Of a DNA stretch of 64,000 nt, positions 37,681 to 46,839 are shown piece by piece. This stretch comes from Stutzerimonas stutzeri (GTDB lineage Bacteria > Pseudomonadota > Gammaproteobacteria > Pseudomonadales > Pseudomonadaceae): contig NZ_JAMOII010000009.1 of assembly GCF_024448985.1 (NCBI RefSeq), positions 85,140 to 149,139 on the forward strand. Direction: 5' to 3'. Positions within the stretch are counted from its first letter, which is position 1. Each line of letters starts with the position of its first letter. The notes beneath the pieces were generated by a model, which did no database searches, was not told the origin of the DNA, and saw only the letters and a list, made by a program, of their open reading frames with translations. The position numbers were made by a program, and so were the translations under genes.

Positions 37681-38181
37681 TCAGCCAAGCAGCATGACGA
37701 CCAGATGCACCAGCGCACAGGCGGCGAAGCCGGCGAGAATGTCGTCGAGCATGATCCCGAGGCCACCGGTCACATTTCGATCGACCCAGCTCAGCGGCCA
37801 GGGCTTGACGATGTCCAGCACGCGAAACACGACGAAGCCGAGCAACAACCAGTGCCAGCCTGCCGGCACCAGCCAGAAGGTCATCCAAATCCCAGCAAAC
37901 TCGTCCCAGACGATGCCTTCATGGTCATGCACGCCCAGATCCTGCGCGACCTTGCCGCACAGCCAGATGCCGAACAGCATGCTGGCGACGATCACCAGGC
38001 CGTAGACCCATCCAGGCATGGCCTGCCATAGCGGCACGAACGCCAGCGCCACCAGCGACCCCCATGTGCCCGGCGCCTTCGGCAGCGTGCCGGAGCCGAA
38101 ACCGAAGGCAAGGTTGTGCCAGGGATTGCTCCATACCGACACGGGCATTGACTCGGCGGCAGGCTGCAGGGAATCGGTCAA
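37681..38181 (-). CDS. pgpA: Phosphatidylglycerophosphatase A
   Basis: A 166-aa membrane phosphatase that makes phosphatidylglycerol. FGFGSGTLPKAPGTWGS, the acidic VWDEFAGIWMT and the DNIVGG-like DRNVTGGLGIMLDD motifs are typical. The start is a TTG at 38181 with GAGAGGAC upstream; the next ATG would drop 11 residues, and the long frame to 38334 would lie inside thiL. It closes the ribH-nusB-thiL-pgpA series. Confidence 0.9.
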   Translation of the reverse strand: MTDSLQPAAESMPVSVWSNPWHNLAFGFGSGTLPKAPGTWGSLVALAFVPLWQAMPGWVYGLVIVASMLFGIWLCGKVAQDLGVHDHEGIVWDEFAGIWMTFWLVPAGWHWLLLGFVVFRVLDIVKPWPLSWVDRNVTGGLGIMLDDILAGFAACALVHLVVMLLG

Positions 38182-38219
38182 CGGGTTGTCCTCTCGTTCA
38201 GGCCAGCGGGACGCGCCGG

Positions 38220-39179
38220 TCAGTTCTCGAAATGATTGTAGCCACGAGGGCCGACCTCGATGGCGTGGCCGTCGGCGCCCAGCAGCTGCACGCCTTCGCC
38301 CGACGCCACATGGCCGATCACGTGAATTGGCCAACCTTTATCCAGCAGGGTCGGCAACGCCTCGGCGGGCAAGGTGAACGCCAGCAGATAATCATCACCG
38401 CCGGTCAACCCGCAGCGCAGGGCCTGTTCGGTACCGGCGAAGTCCAGCAGCGCTTTCGAAAGCGGCAACCTGGACTGCTCGACGCACAGCGAAACGCCCG
38501 AAGCTTTGGCGATGTGCGCGCAATCGGCCAGCAAGCCATCGGAGATATCCATCGCGGCCGTGGCCTTGCCACGCAACGCGCGTCCCAGGGCGAGTTGCGG
38601 TTGCGGAGCCCAGTAGCGTCGCAGTAACGCCGCTGCCTCGACCGTATCGCTTTCACGCTCACCCAACACGATCGGCAATGCACCAGCGGCATCGCCCAGC
38701 GCACCGCCGACGCAGAGCAGATCGCCCGACTGCGCACCACAGCGCAGCAATGCCTGGCCTGCCGGCACACGACCGAACACCGTCAGCGTCATGCTCAGCG
38801 GACCGCGCGTGGTATCGCCGCCGATCAGACGCATCGAGCAGCCCGCCGCCATCGCATCGAGGCCGCGAGCGAATTCGCACAGCCAGCTGGAATCGGCCGT
38901 CGGCAACGTCAGCGCAAGGGTAAAACCGATCGGCGTGGCGCCCATGCCGGCAAGATCACTGGTCGATACAGCGAGCGCGCGTTGGCCGAGCAGATACGGA
39001 TCGCAGGGATCGGGGAAATGCACACCGGCGACCAACGTGTCCGTGGAAATCGCCAGCTGCTCACCCGCCGGCAGCGCCAGCAAGGCGCAATCATCACCGA
39101 TGCCCAACGCGACTTCGCCGCCAGCCCTGGCACAAGCGGCGGCGGCGAAGTATCGGCGGATCAGTTCGAACTCACCCAT
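38220..39179 (-). CDS. thiL: Thiamine-monophosphate kinase
   Basis: A 319-aa ThiL that phosphorylates TMP to thiamine diphosphate. GIGDDCALL (metal/ATP-binding aspartates), STDTLVAGVHF, and the MDISDGLLADC motif identify it. It lies 14 bases after nusB. TPP is needed by Dxs elsewhere in the window. Confidence 0.95.
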   Translation of the reverse strand: MGEFELIRRYFAAAACARAGGEVALGIGDDCALLALPAGEQLAISTDTLVAGVHFPDPCDPYLLGQRALAVSTSDLAGMGATPIGFTLALTLPTADSSWLCEFARGLDAMAAGCSMRLIGGDTTRGPLSMTLTVFGRVPAGQALLRCGAQSGDLLCVGGALGDAAGALPIVLGERESDTVEAAALLRRYWAPQPQLALGRALRGKATAAMDISDGLLADCAHIAKASGVSLCVEQSRLPLSKALLDFAGTEQALRCGLTGGDDYLLAFTLPAEALPTLLDKGWPIHVIGHVASGEGVQLLGADGHAIEVGPRGYNHFEN

Positions 39180-39193
39180 CGGTCAGTGCTGGC

Positions 39194-39676
39194 TCAGCGC
39201 TTGTGAGCGTTGACTTCAGCGCTGCGCAGGCTGGGCGCCAGCTTGTCCAGCACACCGTTGACGAACTTGTGCCCGTCGGTAGCGCCGAACACCTTGGCCA
39301 GCTCGATGCCTTCGTTGATCACCACGCGGTACGGCACGTCGATGCGCTGCATCAGCTCATAGGTGGACAGGCGCAGGACGGCCAGCTCCACTGGATCGAG
39401 CTCGTCCAGCGGGCGGTCCAGATGCGGCACGATGGCGCCGTCGACTTCGGTCTTGGCACGCGCCACGCCGGTTAGCAGCTCATGGAAGTAAGTGCCGTCG
39501 ACGCCGGAGAAATCATTGTCGACGCGAAATTGCGCCTCGATTTCGTTCAGGCTCTGGCCCGCCATATGCCACTGATACAGCGCCTGCATCGCCAGGCTAC
39601 GCGCCACACGGCGCGTCGCGATCTTGCCTTTGGCCTTCGGCTGGGGCTCCTGGCTGTCGTCGTGATTCAGGCTCAC
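39194..39676 (-). CDS. nusB: Transcription antitermination factor NusB
   Basis: A 160-aa all-helical protein that binds boxA RNA with Nus[16 protein letters not shown] and the C-terminal [22 protein letters not shown] pattern are diagnostic. It overlaps ribH by four bases (ATGA). Confidence 0.96.
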   Translation of the reverse strand: MSLNHDDSQEPQPKAKGKIATRRVARSLAMQALYQWHMAGQSLNEIEAQFRVDNDFSGVDGTYFHELLTGVARAKTEVDGAIVPHLDRPLDELDPVELAVLRLSTYELMQRIDVPYRVVINEGIELAKVFGATDGHKFVNGVLDKLAPSLRSAEVNAHKR

Positions 39677-40149
39677 TTGGCCTCCAGCTGCGCCAGCAGG
39701 CTCACCATTTCAAGGGCGGAGAGTGCAGCTTCGGCACCTTTGTTGCCGGCCTTGGTGCCGGAACGCTCGATGGCCTGTTCAATGGAGTCAACAGTCAGCA
39801 CGCCGAAGGCAACCGGCACGCCGAACTCCATGGAAACCTGCGATAGGCCCTTGGTACATTCGCCAGCGACGTATTCGAAGTGCGGGGTGCCGCCACGAAT
39901 AACCGCGCCCAGGGCGATGATGGCGTCGTATTCACCCTGCTGAGCGACTTTCTGTGCCACCAGCGGAATTTCGAAGGCGCCCGGCGCACGGATGATGGTG
40001 ATGGCGTCTTCCGGGATACCGTGGCGCACCAGCGCATCGACGGCGCCGCTCACCAGGCTTTCGACGACGAAGCTATTGAAACGGCCCACTACGAGGGCGA
40101 ATTTGCCCTGCGGGGCGATGAAGGTACCTTCGATGGTCTTCAGGGACAT
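39673..40149 (-). CDS. ribH: 6,7-dimethyl-8-ribityllumazine synthase
   Basis: A 158-aa lumazine synthase, penultimate step of riboflavin synthesis. [28 protein letters not shown] (catalytic His) and VPVAFGVLT are present. A 58-base gap with GGCGCCGCGCG/CGCGCGGCGCC symmetry separates it from ribBA, suggesting a processing or attenuation hairpin. Confidence 0.96.
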   Translation of the reverse strand: MSLKTIEGTFIAPQGKFALVVGRFNSFVVESLVSGAVDALVRHGIPEDAITIIRAPGAFEIPLVAQKVAQQGEYDAIIALGAVIRGGTPHFEYVAGECTKGLSQVSMEFGVPVAFGVLTVDSIEQAIERSGTKAGNKGAEAALSALEMVSLLAQLEAK

Positions 40150-40167
40150 GGGTGATTTCTCATCTCT

Positions 40168-40203
40168 TTAAAGAACGAAGGCGCCGCGACTCGCGCGGCG
40201 CCT
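40168..40203 (-). terminator. Hairpin between ribBA and ribH
   Basis: AAGGCGCCGCG and CGCGGCGCCTC pair (plus-strand 40179-40204, small ACTCG loop) between the ribBA stop and the ribH start. A T-rich stretch (CTTCGTTCTTTAAAG on the minus strand) follows. It may attenuate transcription into ribH-nusB-thiL-pgpA rather than stop it. Confidence 0.45.
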
Positions 40204-40207
40204 CTGA

Positions 40208-41287
40208 TTATTCGGCAGGCAGGTATTCTACAACTTCCAGATCGAAGCCGGATATCGCATTGAACTTCATCGGCGAACTCATCAGGCGCATCTTGCGCAC
40301 GCCAAGATCGCGCAGAATCTGCGAGCCGGCACCAACGGTGCTGTAGGTCGCGGGCGTCGGCGGCTGCTGGCGGTTGAGCTGCGCGAGCAACTGCGGACCG
40401 GTCAGCGGATTACCCAGCAGCAAGACCACGCCGCTACCGGCCTTGGCCACTTCGCTCATCGCCGCGCGCAGGCTCCAGCGTCCTGGAACCGTCACCATCA
40501 ACAAATCACGCAGCGGTTCCATGTTGTGCACACGCACCAGAGTCGGCTCTTCCGGCGATATTTCGCCACGGGTCAGCGCCATATGGACGGTGTCTTCCAC
40601 GCCGTCGCGGTAGGTAACCAGCTTGAACTGACCCAGCTCGGTGTCCAGCGGCTGCTCGGAAACCCGCTCGACGGTGCGCTCATGGATCATGCGGTAGTGG
40701 ATCAGGTCCGCGATGGTACCGATCTTCAGGCCATGCTGTTCAGCGAAGACTTCCAGCTCGGGCCGGCGGGCCATGGTGCCGTCATCGTTCATGATTTCGC
40801 AGATCACCCCGGACGGCTCGAAACCGGCCATCCGCGCCAGATCGCACGCCGCCTCGGTGTGTCCGGCACGTGCCAGCACGCCGCCTGGCTGAGCCATCAG
40901 CGGAAAGATGTGGCCGGGGCTGACGATATCTTCAGCCCTGGCATCCTTTGCTACTGCCGCCTGGACGGTGCGCGCGCGGTCGGCGGCAGAGATGCCGGTG
41001 GTCACGCCAACTGCGGCCTCGATGGAAACAGTGAATTTGGTGCCAAAACCGGAGCCATTGCGCGGCGCCATCAGTGGCAGCTGCAGCGTTTCGCAGCGCT
41101 CGCGGGTCATCGGCATGCAGATCAGGCCGCGTGCGAAACGGGCCATGAAATTGATGTGCTCAGCGGTCACGCATTCGGAGGCAACGATGATGTCGCCCTC
41201 GTTCTCGCGGTCCTCGTCATCCATGAGGATGACCATCTTGCCGGCGCGGATGTCTTCAATCAGTTCTTCAGCAGTGTTCAGAGCCAT
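40208..41287 (-). CDS. ribBA: 3,4-dihydroxy-2-butanone-4-phosphate synthase with degenerate GCHII domain
   Basis: A 359-aa fusion. The N-terminal RibB domain (~1-205) is intact: DDEDRENEGDI, PMTRERCETL and HTEAACDLARMAG. The C-terminal domain (~206-359) has the GTP cyclohydrolase II fold but lacks the zinc-binding CxxDxxxSLRCDC motif: the corresponding stretch reads VHNMEPLRDLLMV. So it probably makes only the butanone phosphate, and RibA (36194) opens GTP. It lies 13 bases after ribE. Confidence 0.93.
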   Translation of the reverse strand: MALNTAEELIEDIRAGKMVILMDDEDRENEGDIIVASECVTAEHINFMARFARGLICMPMTRERCETLQLPLMAPRNGSGFGTKFTVSIEAAVGVTTGISAADRARTVQAAVAKDARAEDIVSPGHIFPLMAQPGGVLARAGHTEAACDLARMAGFEPSGVICEIMNDDGTMARRPELEVFAEQHGLKIGTIADLIHYRMIHERTVERVSEQPLDTELGQFKLVTYRDGVEDTVHMALTRGEISPEEPTLVRVHNMEPLRDLLMVTVPGRWSLRAAMSEVAKAGSGVVLLLGNPLTGPQLLAQLNRQQPPTPATYSTVGAGSQILRDLGVRKMRLMSSPMKFNAISGFDLEVVEYLPAE

Positions 41288-41300
41288 GGTGGCCGAGTCC

Positions 41301-41963
41301 TTATTTATTCAGGTAACCGTGTTCGGCCAGGAAGCTTTCCGTCAGGCCCGAGGCATTAGGCTCGGCTGCCTTGTCACCCATCAGCAGGCGCTCTAAATAG
41401 CGCGCTAACAGATCCACTTCAAGATTCACCTGCCGCCCGGGGCGGTAGTCGACCATGATGGTTTCGGCCAGAGTGTGCGGGACGATGGTGAGTTCGAACT
41501 CCGCACCGTTCACAGTATTTACCGTCAGGCTGGTGCCATCGACCGTGATCGAGCCCTTGAGCGCGATGTACTTCGCCAGCTCACGCGGCGCGCGGATGCG
41601 GAACTGCACGGCGCGGGCATTCTCCTCGCGCATCATCACCTCACCCACGCCATCGACGTGACCACTGACCAGATGCCCGCCGAGACGGCTAGACGGCGTC
41701 AGGGCCTTTTCCAGATTCACCCGGCTGCCAGCCTTGAGATCGACGAAGGCGGTACGGGCCAGGGTTTCGCGGCTGACGTCAGCCCAGAAGCCATTGCCCG
41801 GTAACTCCACGGCCGTCAGGCAGACGCCGTTGACCGCGATACTGTCGCCAAGCTTGACGTCTGACAGGTCCAGTTTGCCGGTCTCGACCAGCACACGGAC
41901 GTCGCCGCCCTTGGGCGTCATTGCACGAATGGTCCCGATGGACTCGATTATTCCTGTGAACAT
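41301..41963 (-). CDS. ribE: Riboflavin synthase alpha subunit
   Basis: A 220-aa riboflavin synthase (called ribC in some pseudomonad maps). It starts MFTGIIESIG and shows two lumazine-binding repeats (SIAVNGVCLTAV ... SRLGGHLVSGHVDGVG; SITVDGTSLTV). The ATG at 41963 has GGGAGG upstream. A 16-codon ORF overlaps its start and an FMN riboswitch lies ~120 bases upstream. Confidence 0.96.
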   Translation of the reverse strand: MFTGIIESIGTIRAMTPKGGDVRVLVETGKLDLSDVKLGDSIAVNGVCLTAVELPGNGFWADVSRETLARTAFVDLKAGSRVNLEKALTPSSRLGGHLVSGHVDGVGEVMMREENARAVQFRIRAPRELAKYIALKGSITVDGTSLTVNTVNGAEFELTIVPHTLAETIMVDYRPGRQVNLEVDLLARYLERLLMGDKAAEPNASGLTESFLAEHGYLNK

Positions 41964-41998
41964 GCGGCCTCCCGTGGAAGGCTGTTGAAACGATGCAT
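41948..41998 (-). CDS. Leader ORF overlapping the ribE start
   Basis: A 16-codon frame (MHRFNSLPREAACSQE) with an ideal AGGAG box (42011-42007) eight bases upstream. Its stop falls 16 bases inside ribE, so its translation could carry ribosomes to the ribE start. The AGGAG lies partly in the 3' arm of the hairpin at 42009-42028. Translation is inferred, not shown. Confidence 0.45.
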   Translation of the reverse strand: MHRFNSLPREAACSQE

Positions 41999-42008
41999 AT
42001 GACCAACT

Positions 42009-42028
42009 CCTGTTTTGGATAAAACAGG
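42009..42028 (-). promoter_or_regulatory. Hairpin masking the leader SD (FMN riboswitch platform)
   Basis: CCTGTTTT and AAAACAGG form a perfect 8-bp stem with a four-base loop. On the transcript the 3' arm and following bases form the AGGAG of the leader ORF. It lies 57 bases after the FMN aptamer and probably acts as its expression platform. Confidence 0.6.
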
Positions 42029-42084
42029 GCGCTGCAGATCGATAGGGAGTAGACGTGCGCACGAACGGCGCCCGTCGAGGCATC

Positions 42085-42227
42085 CCGCTCTCTCTCATCC
42101 GGACTATACCGTCGGCCCCGGAATCACACCGAGTCTGCTGACCTTGTCTAGGACAAGCGCTCGCGGGCTAGACACTCGACAGTGCCATTACCGCCGGTGG
42201 GGAATCTCACCCCGCCCTGAGAACGTG
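42085..42227 (-). ncRNA. FMN (RFN) riboswitch upstream of ribE
   Basis: On the minus strand the leader shows the RFN blocks in order: TTCTCAGGGCGGGGTG, ATTCCCCACCGGCGGTAA, GCCCGCGAGCGC, GGTCAGCAGACTCGGTG, ATTCCGGGGCCGACGGTATA and GTCCGGATGAGAGAG. FMN binding should repress ribE and the downstream ribBA genes. Confidence 0.96.
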
Positions 42228-42567
42228 GGTCGGTTAGGACCCGGCGCAGTTTTTACCACAAACGAACCGATTCTGCAGCCGGCAAACGACCGTTTGACTG
42301 CGGAGGCAGCCGCTCAGAAAAATTCCTCATCTCGAGCAACTACCGCTGCGCTTGTTTGTCCATACGCATCAGAATCGGCCTGACAACGCGATGCCGCGAA
42401 CTCACGCCGACGCCAAGCAAGACGATCAGGATGGAACGTCACTCCGCATCAAGTCGTACCGACACGCCGAGCCAGGATCGCTCGTACTTTTGGCGATCCC
42501 CCCGCGCAGACTAGGACACGATCAGGAAGAACGCTCCGAACCTTCACATGTGCCGCGAGGGATGGGT

Positions 42568-43335
42568 ATGTCAGAGGTTACGGCTATGGACACGTCGGCT
42601 GCCGCTCAGGCTGCTGATATCGACCGCAATGGGTTTGCGGTCATCAAGCAATACATTTCAGCCGAGGTGCTCGAGCAGGGCCGCGCGTTTATCGAGCAGC
42701 AAGCAGCCAATCACGAGGGCGAGTACTTCGCGATTCACGGCATCGAGGCGCTGGGTGGCAGCATCGTAGCGGCACTGGCGCTTTCCGCGCCCTTGAAGGA
42801 GACGTTGGCGGAGCTGTACCGACTCCAGACAGGACGGGAACCGGCCGCAACGGAGCAGATTTTTCCGGTGATCCGCTGTTTGCAGGGCCGAAGCGGACTC
42901 AAGCAGTCGCATTTTTACCACTTCGATGCCACGGCGGTCACCGCACTGCTCCCGCTGTTCATTCCGACCGAAGGCAAGCATTGCGGCGACCTGTTCATTT
43001 TCCCCAACCTGCGGCGCGTTCGCTTCAATGCATTGCGCAACGTGATCGAGAAGGCCGTGCTGCATAACACCATCAGTCAGAAGCTGGTCGCCTTTGCGGT
43101 GCGCCGCGGCTGGCTGCGGCCGATCCGCCTGAAGCTGGAGCCCGGCAACCTCTATCTGTTTTCGGGCTACCGCAGCCTGCATGCCAACGACCAGTGCGAC
43201 CCGGCCATGCTGCGCGCCACCGCGCTGTTCCACTTTGGCAACCCTCACCACGACAGCCTGCTGGCGCGCTTCCTGCTGGGAGCCAACAAGCGCCGGGCAA
43301 AACTTGACCACAATGGACTCAAGCCGGTGAATTGA
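42568..43335 (+). CDS. Putative 2-oxoglutarate/Fe(II) dioxygenase-like protein
   Basis: A 255-aa protein not assigned to a named gene. It resembles phytanoyl-CoA hydroxylase-type oxygenases: a HxD pair in HFYHFDAT, a distal His in SLHAND followed by an Arg in LRATALFHFG that could bind 2-oxoglutarate. The ATG at 42568 has GAGGGA upstream; the frame is open to 42352, and an ATG at 42586 is also possible. It lies head to head with the FMN-riboswitch transcript and converges on ribD. The substrate is unknown and the family call tentative. Confidence 0.65.
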   Translation: MSEVTAMDTSAAAQAADIDRNGFAVIKQYISAEVLEQGRAFIEQQAANHEGEYFAIHGIEALGGSIVAALALSAPLKETLAELYRLQTGREPAATEQIFPVIRCLQGRSGLKQSHFYHFDATAVTALLPLFIPTEGKHCGDLFIFPNLRRVRFNALRNVIEKAVLHNTISQKLVAFAVRRGWLRPIRLKLEPGNLYLFSGYRSLHANDQCDPAMLRATALFHFGNPHHDSLLARFLLGANKRRAKLDHNGLKPVN

Positions 43336-43340
43336 GCGAA

Positions 43341-43368
43341 CTGATCCGTCTCGTCGAGATCGGATCAG
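43341..43368. terminator. Bidirectional hairpin between the 2OG-like gene and ribD
   Basis: CTGATCCG and CGGATCAG form a perfect 8-bp stem with a 12-base loop between the convergent genes; it overlaps the ribD stop codon. No T-run is present on either strand. Confidence 0.5.
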
Positions 43369-44474
43369 CCGACCGGACGGGCGACGATGCGCCAGTCGTC
43401 GCCGACCGCGCGGATGTCCTCGATCTTCATTTCGAGCGCTTCGCTCATGTGCGCCAGCGGCAGGTCGAGCAAAGGGCGAGCCGAGGAACCGAGAAATTTC
43501 GCGGCAACGAATATCTGGTATTCATCAATCAGCCCCAGCGCGGCAAAAGCACCAGCAAGCCGCGGACCGGCTTCGAGCAGTACTTCATTGGCGCCACGGC
43601 TGGCGAGTTCGACCAGTAGACGGCGCAGATCAACACGCCCAACATCGCTGGCCAACGCCAATAACTCATGTCCTGCCGCCTGATAGCTTGCGGCCTGCTC
43701 GTCGCCAGTGCTCGCCACCAAAGCCGAGCCAGCCTGAAAGAACGGCGCATCCAGCGGCACGCGCAATTGCCCATCGACCAACACGCGCAGCGGTGGACGC
43801 TGCATAGACAGCGCAGTCAGCTCGTCATCCAGCCCCAGCTCGGCAGCGCGTACCGTCAGCCGTGCGTTGTCCATCAGCACCGTGTCGGCACCAGTCAGCA
43901 CCACACTGGTTTGCGCGCGCAGCCGCTGCACCTCGGCGCGCGCTGCAGGGCCGGTAATCCACTGGCTTTCGCCGCTGGCCATGGCGGTGCGGCCGTCGAG
44001 GCTCATCGCAAGTTTCGCACGTAACAATGGCAGGCCGGTTTCCATGCGCTTGACGAAGCCGGCGTTCAGCGCCCGCGCTTCGTTTTCCAGTACGCCGCTG
44101 GCGACCTCGATGCCAACGCTGCGCAAGCGTGCCAGACCGCGGCCTGCGACCTGCGGATTGGGGTCCTGCATGGCCGCGACCACGCGCCCGACACCCGCCT
44201 CGACCAGCGCTTCGGCACAGGGCGGCGTCCGCCCGTGATGGCTGCAAGGTTCTAGCGTGACGTAGGCGGTCGCATCGCGCGCGCGTTCACCAGCCTGGCG
44301 CAGCGCATGGACTTCGGCATGCGGCTCGCCGGCACGCACGTGCCAGCCTTCGCCGAGCAGCTGGCCATCCTTGACGATGACGCAGCCGACACGTGGATTG
44401 GGATGCGTCGAATACAACCCTTTGCGCGCCAGCTGTAGCGCGCGGGCCATCCAGGCGTGATCGTTACTGTTCAT
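43365..44474 (-). CDS. ribD: Bifunctional pyrimidine deaminase/reductase RibD
   Basis: A 369-aa two-domain enzyme for steps 2 and 3 of riboflavin synthesis. The deaminase domain (~1-150) has the zinc motif HAEVHAL and [11 protein letters not shown]; the reductase domain (~150-369) has KLAMSLDGR and [12 protein letters not shown]. It overlaps nrdR by four bases. Unlike the usual order it is separated from ribE by an opposite-strand gene and a riboswitch. Confidence 0.95.
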   Translation of the reverse strand: MNSNDHAWMARALQLARKGLYSTHPNPRVGCVIVKDGQLLGEGWHVRAGEPHAEVHALRQAGERARDATAYVTLEPCSHHGRTPPCAEALVEAGVGRVVAAMQDPNPQVAGRGLARLRSVGIEVASGVLENEARALNAGFVKRMETGLPLLRAKLAMSLDGRTAMASGESQWITGPAARAEVQRLRAQTSVVLTGADTVLMDNARLTVRAAELGLDDELTALSMQRPPLRVLVDGQLRVPLDAPFFQAGSALVASTGDEQAASYQAAGHELLALASDVGRVDLRRLLVELASRGANEVLLEAGPRLAGAFAALGLIDEYQIFVAAKFLGSSARPLLDLPLAHMSEALEMKIEDIRAVGDDWRIVARPVG

Positions 44475-44938
44475 TCGGTTTTGGCGGGTTCGCGCGACAG
44501 ACGTTCGATTTCCTCGCGAAACTCGTTGAGATCCTGAAAGCGCCGATAGACCGAAGCAAAGCGGATATAGGCCACCTCATCGAGCTTTTGCAGTTCGGCC
44601 ATCACCAACTCGCCGAGCACCCGTGATTTGATTTCACGCTCGCCGGTGGCCCTCAGCCTGTGCTTGATGTGGGCGATGGCTTCCTCCAGCCGCTCGACGC
44701 TGACCGGTCGTTTCTCCAATGCGCGCTGCATGCCGGCGCGCAATTTTTCTTCGTCGAACGGCTGGCGACTGCCGTCCTGCTTGATCAACCGGGGCATGAC
44801 CAGCTCGGCGGTTTCGAAAGTGGTAAAGCGTTCGCCGCAGGCGAGGCATTCGCGGCGACGACGGACCTGATCGCCTTCAGCGACCAGCCGCGAGTCGATG
44901 ACCTTGGTGTCATGTGCAACGCAGAAGGGACAATGCAT
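44471..44938 (-). CDS. nrdR: Transcriptional repressor NrdR
   Basis: A 155-aa regulator of ribonucleotide reductase genes. CPFC...CxxC zinc ribbon (residues ~3-34, [17 protein letters not shown] start) and an ATP-cone ([27 protein letters not shown] region, quoted in part) are intact. The four-base overlap with ribD couples the two. Confidence 0.96.
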   Translation of the reverse strand: MHCPFCVAHDTKVIDSRLVAEGDQVRRRRECLACGERFTTFETAELVMPRLIKQDGSRQPFDEEKLRAGMQRALEKRPVSVERLEEAIAHIKHRLRATGEREIKSRVLGELVMAELQKLDEVAYIRFASVYRRFQDLNEFREEIERLSREPAKTE

Positions 44939-45051
44939 GGTTTAGAGCTGTCAGACGTCGGAGAGCCATGGTAGCGCATCGCGTCGGCAAGACAAATCGA
45001 GCGGATTGTTGCTATACAGGCGCGCATCAACGTCACGTTCTGGAGCCGTCC

Positions 45052-45480
45052 GTGCAGTTACGCCCCTTCATGTTGCCCGTCTTGCTCCTGGCCCTGGTCG
45101 GCTGTTCGAGCCAGGAGGCCCAGCGTCCCGCCGCACCCGTCACCTTCGAGGATCCACCTCAGGCGACCAATCCGTTGCACGAGTTGCATGGCAGCCTGAT
45201 CGGCGTCCCGGCCGACAGCGAGGTCGACCTGGCCCTGCTGGAAGTCAACCGCCGAGACCAGCCCGATCGCTTGTTAAGCAATGTCAGCTTGAAGGGGCGC
45301 GGCGGTGAGCTGCCGTTCATTCTCAAGTTCAACGCCGAAAATTTCCCCAAGGACCAACAGGTCGAACTGCGCGGCCGCGTCACCCGCTCGGGACAGTTGA
45401 TCATGCGCCTGCCAGCCGTACAGATCAGCAGTCCGGCCAGCCAATCGCTGGGGCCGCTACGCCTGGTTCCAGCGCCTTGA
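45052..45480 (+). CDS. YbaY-type lipoprotein
   Basis: A 142-aa lipoprotein: signal with ALVGCSS lipobox (Cys at about residue 18), then one YbaY-like beta domain ([23 protein letters not shown], given in short; [27 protein letters not shown]). The GTG at 45052 has GGAG seven bases upstream; the frame is open to 44914. Function is unknown; related proteins appear in envelope stress responses. The next gene's start overlaps its stop. Confidence 0.8.
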   Translation: MQLRPFMLPVLLLALVGCSSQEAQRPAAPVTFEDPPQATNPLHELHGSLIGVPADSEVDLALLEVNRRDQPDRLLSNVSLKGRGGELPFILKFNAENFPKDQQVELRGRVTRSGQLIMRLPAVQISSPASQSLGPLRLVPAP

Positions 45481-46142
45481 CCCCGCCCGCTGCATTGCAG
45501 GCGGCATTGGCCGACCTGCTCGGCGACGCGCGTCTGAGCATCGCAAACCTGCCCGATACCGACATCCGTCTTTGGCTGATCGATGCGGACAATATGGATC
45601 GTGCGTTCAGCCCCGAAGAAACCCGGCGGATTCTCGAAGAGCCACCCTACTGGTGTTTCTGCTGGGCCAGCGGCCTGGTCCTGGCACGCTGGTTGGCGGA
45701 GCGCCCCGAGTGGGTGCGCGGCAAGCGCGTGCTGGATTTCGGCACGGGTTCGGGCGTTGCGGCGATCGCTGCCGCCAAAGCGGGCGCGGCGGAAGTCGTC
45801 GCGTGCGATCTCGACCCGTTGGCGCTGGCTGCCTCCCGGGCTAATGCCGAGCTCAATGACGTCCAGCTGAGCTATTCCGGGGATTTTTTCGCCGAGGCCG
45901 ACCGCTACGACCTGATCATCGTCGCCGACGTGCTCTACGACCGCGCCAATTTGCCGTTGCTGGATCAATTCTTGAGCCGAGGCCGCGAAGCGCTGGTTGC
46001 GGATTCGCGGGTGCGCGACTTCAAACACCCGCTGTATAGCCACCTGGATATCCTTGACGCCTGCACTTGGCCGGATCTCGCCGAGCCAGCGGAATTCCGT
46101 CGAGTCAGCCTCTATCATGCGGTAAGGACGGGAGTTGATTAG
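45477..46142 (+). CDS. Class I SAM-dependent methyltransferase (ETFB-lysine MTase-like)
   Basis: A 221-aa methyltransferase with the SAM motif [16 protein letters not shown], acidic motif [12 protein letters not shown] and the post-[30 protein letters not shown] near the N-terminus and [10 protein letters not shown] suggest the electron-transfer-flavoprotein lysine methyltransferase/nicotinamide N-methyltransferase-like group. The start is a TTG that overlaps the previous stop (TTGA), so it is coupled to the lipoprotein gene. The target is inferred from family resemblance only. Confidence 0.78.
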   Translation: MTPPAALQAALADLLGDARLSIANLPDTDIRLWLIDADNMDRAFSPEETRRILEEPPYWCFCWASGLVLARWLAERPEWVRGKRVLDFGTGSGVAAIAAAKAGAAEVVACDLDPLALAASRANAELNDVQLSYSGDFFAEADRYDLIIVADVLYDRANLPLLDQFLSRGREALVADSRVRDFKHPLYSHLDILDACTWPDLAEPAEFRRVSLYHAVRTGVD

Positions 46143-46226
46143 AGAGCTGGAAGCTGGGGGCAGGTCGAAAGTGCGAAGCGTATTCAACCAGTCGTGAGCA
46201 GCGTGTAATCGGAGGCTGAGGAAGCG

Positions 46227-46757
46227 ATGACGACCGAAAAAGACCTGCGCCTGTTCTTTGCTCTCCCCTGCCCGCCGACGCTTGCGGACGCGATTTGCAG
46301 CTGGCGCGACACGCAAAATCTCGATGGTCGACCCGTGGCGCAGGCCAACTTGCACCTAACCCTGGCCTTTCTCGGCAGCCAGCCGGCGAGTGCGCTGGAT
46401 GAATTGAAACAGCTCGGCAGCCATCTGCGCGCTGACGTTTTCACGCTGCGGCTGGACCAGCTGCGAACCATCGGTCATGGCTTCGCCTGCCTGATCCCAA
46501 GCCAGCTGCCGCCGCCGTTGCGCCAATTGGTCGAGCAACTGCATGCGAGGCTGTCCACGCATGGCTTCGCCCTCGATGCACGGCCGTTTCTGCCCCATGT
46601 AACCCTAGTGCGCAATGCACCGACGCAACCGCACATAACGCCGCCCACGTTCGAATGGCACGTGGAGCGCTTCGGCCTGTTCCTTTCCGTCAATACGCCG
46701 AGCGGCGCGCACTACCGGGAACTGGCCGGTTGGCCGCTGACAGCACCGAGCGGCTGA
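46227..46757 (+). CDS. thpR: RNA 2',3'-cyclic phosphodiesterase ThpR
   Basis: A 176-aa 2H phosphoesterase. LRLFFALPCP at the N-terminus and the two HxTx motifs, HLTLAFLG and HVTLVR, are all present. It hydrolyses 2',3'-cyclic ends; the exact cellular RNA substrate is unclear. A GGCTGAGGAAG stretch precedes the ATG. Confidence 0.92.
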   Translation: MTTEKDLRLFFALPCPPTLADAICSWRDTQNLDGRPVAQANLHLTLAFLGSQPASALDELKQLGSHLRADVFTLRLDQLRTIGHGFACLIPSQLPPPLRQLVEQLHARLSTHGFALDARPFLPHVTLVRNAPTQPHITPPTFEWHVERFGLFLSVNTPSGAHYRELAGWPLTAPSG

Positions 46758-46839
46758 CTGTCGCCACTTGCTTCCGAAGCGGCTCGCCCCCACTTAACAT
46801 GCTCGCCTCATTTCGCATGCGCCAATTTCGAGAGTTCCG

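Noticed and set aside
38182-38334. pgpA starting at 38334
   Set aside because: That start would place 115 bases of pgpA inside thiL and adds non-conserved residues; the TTG at 38181 has a good SD.
42352-42567. N-terminal extension of the 2OG-like gene to 42352
   Set aside because: The extra 72 residues are rich in Arg, His and Pro without fold signals, and the ATG at 42568 has a better upstream GAGGGA.
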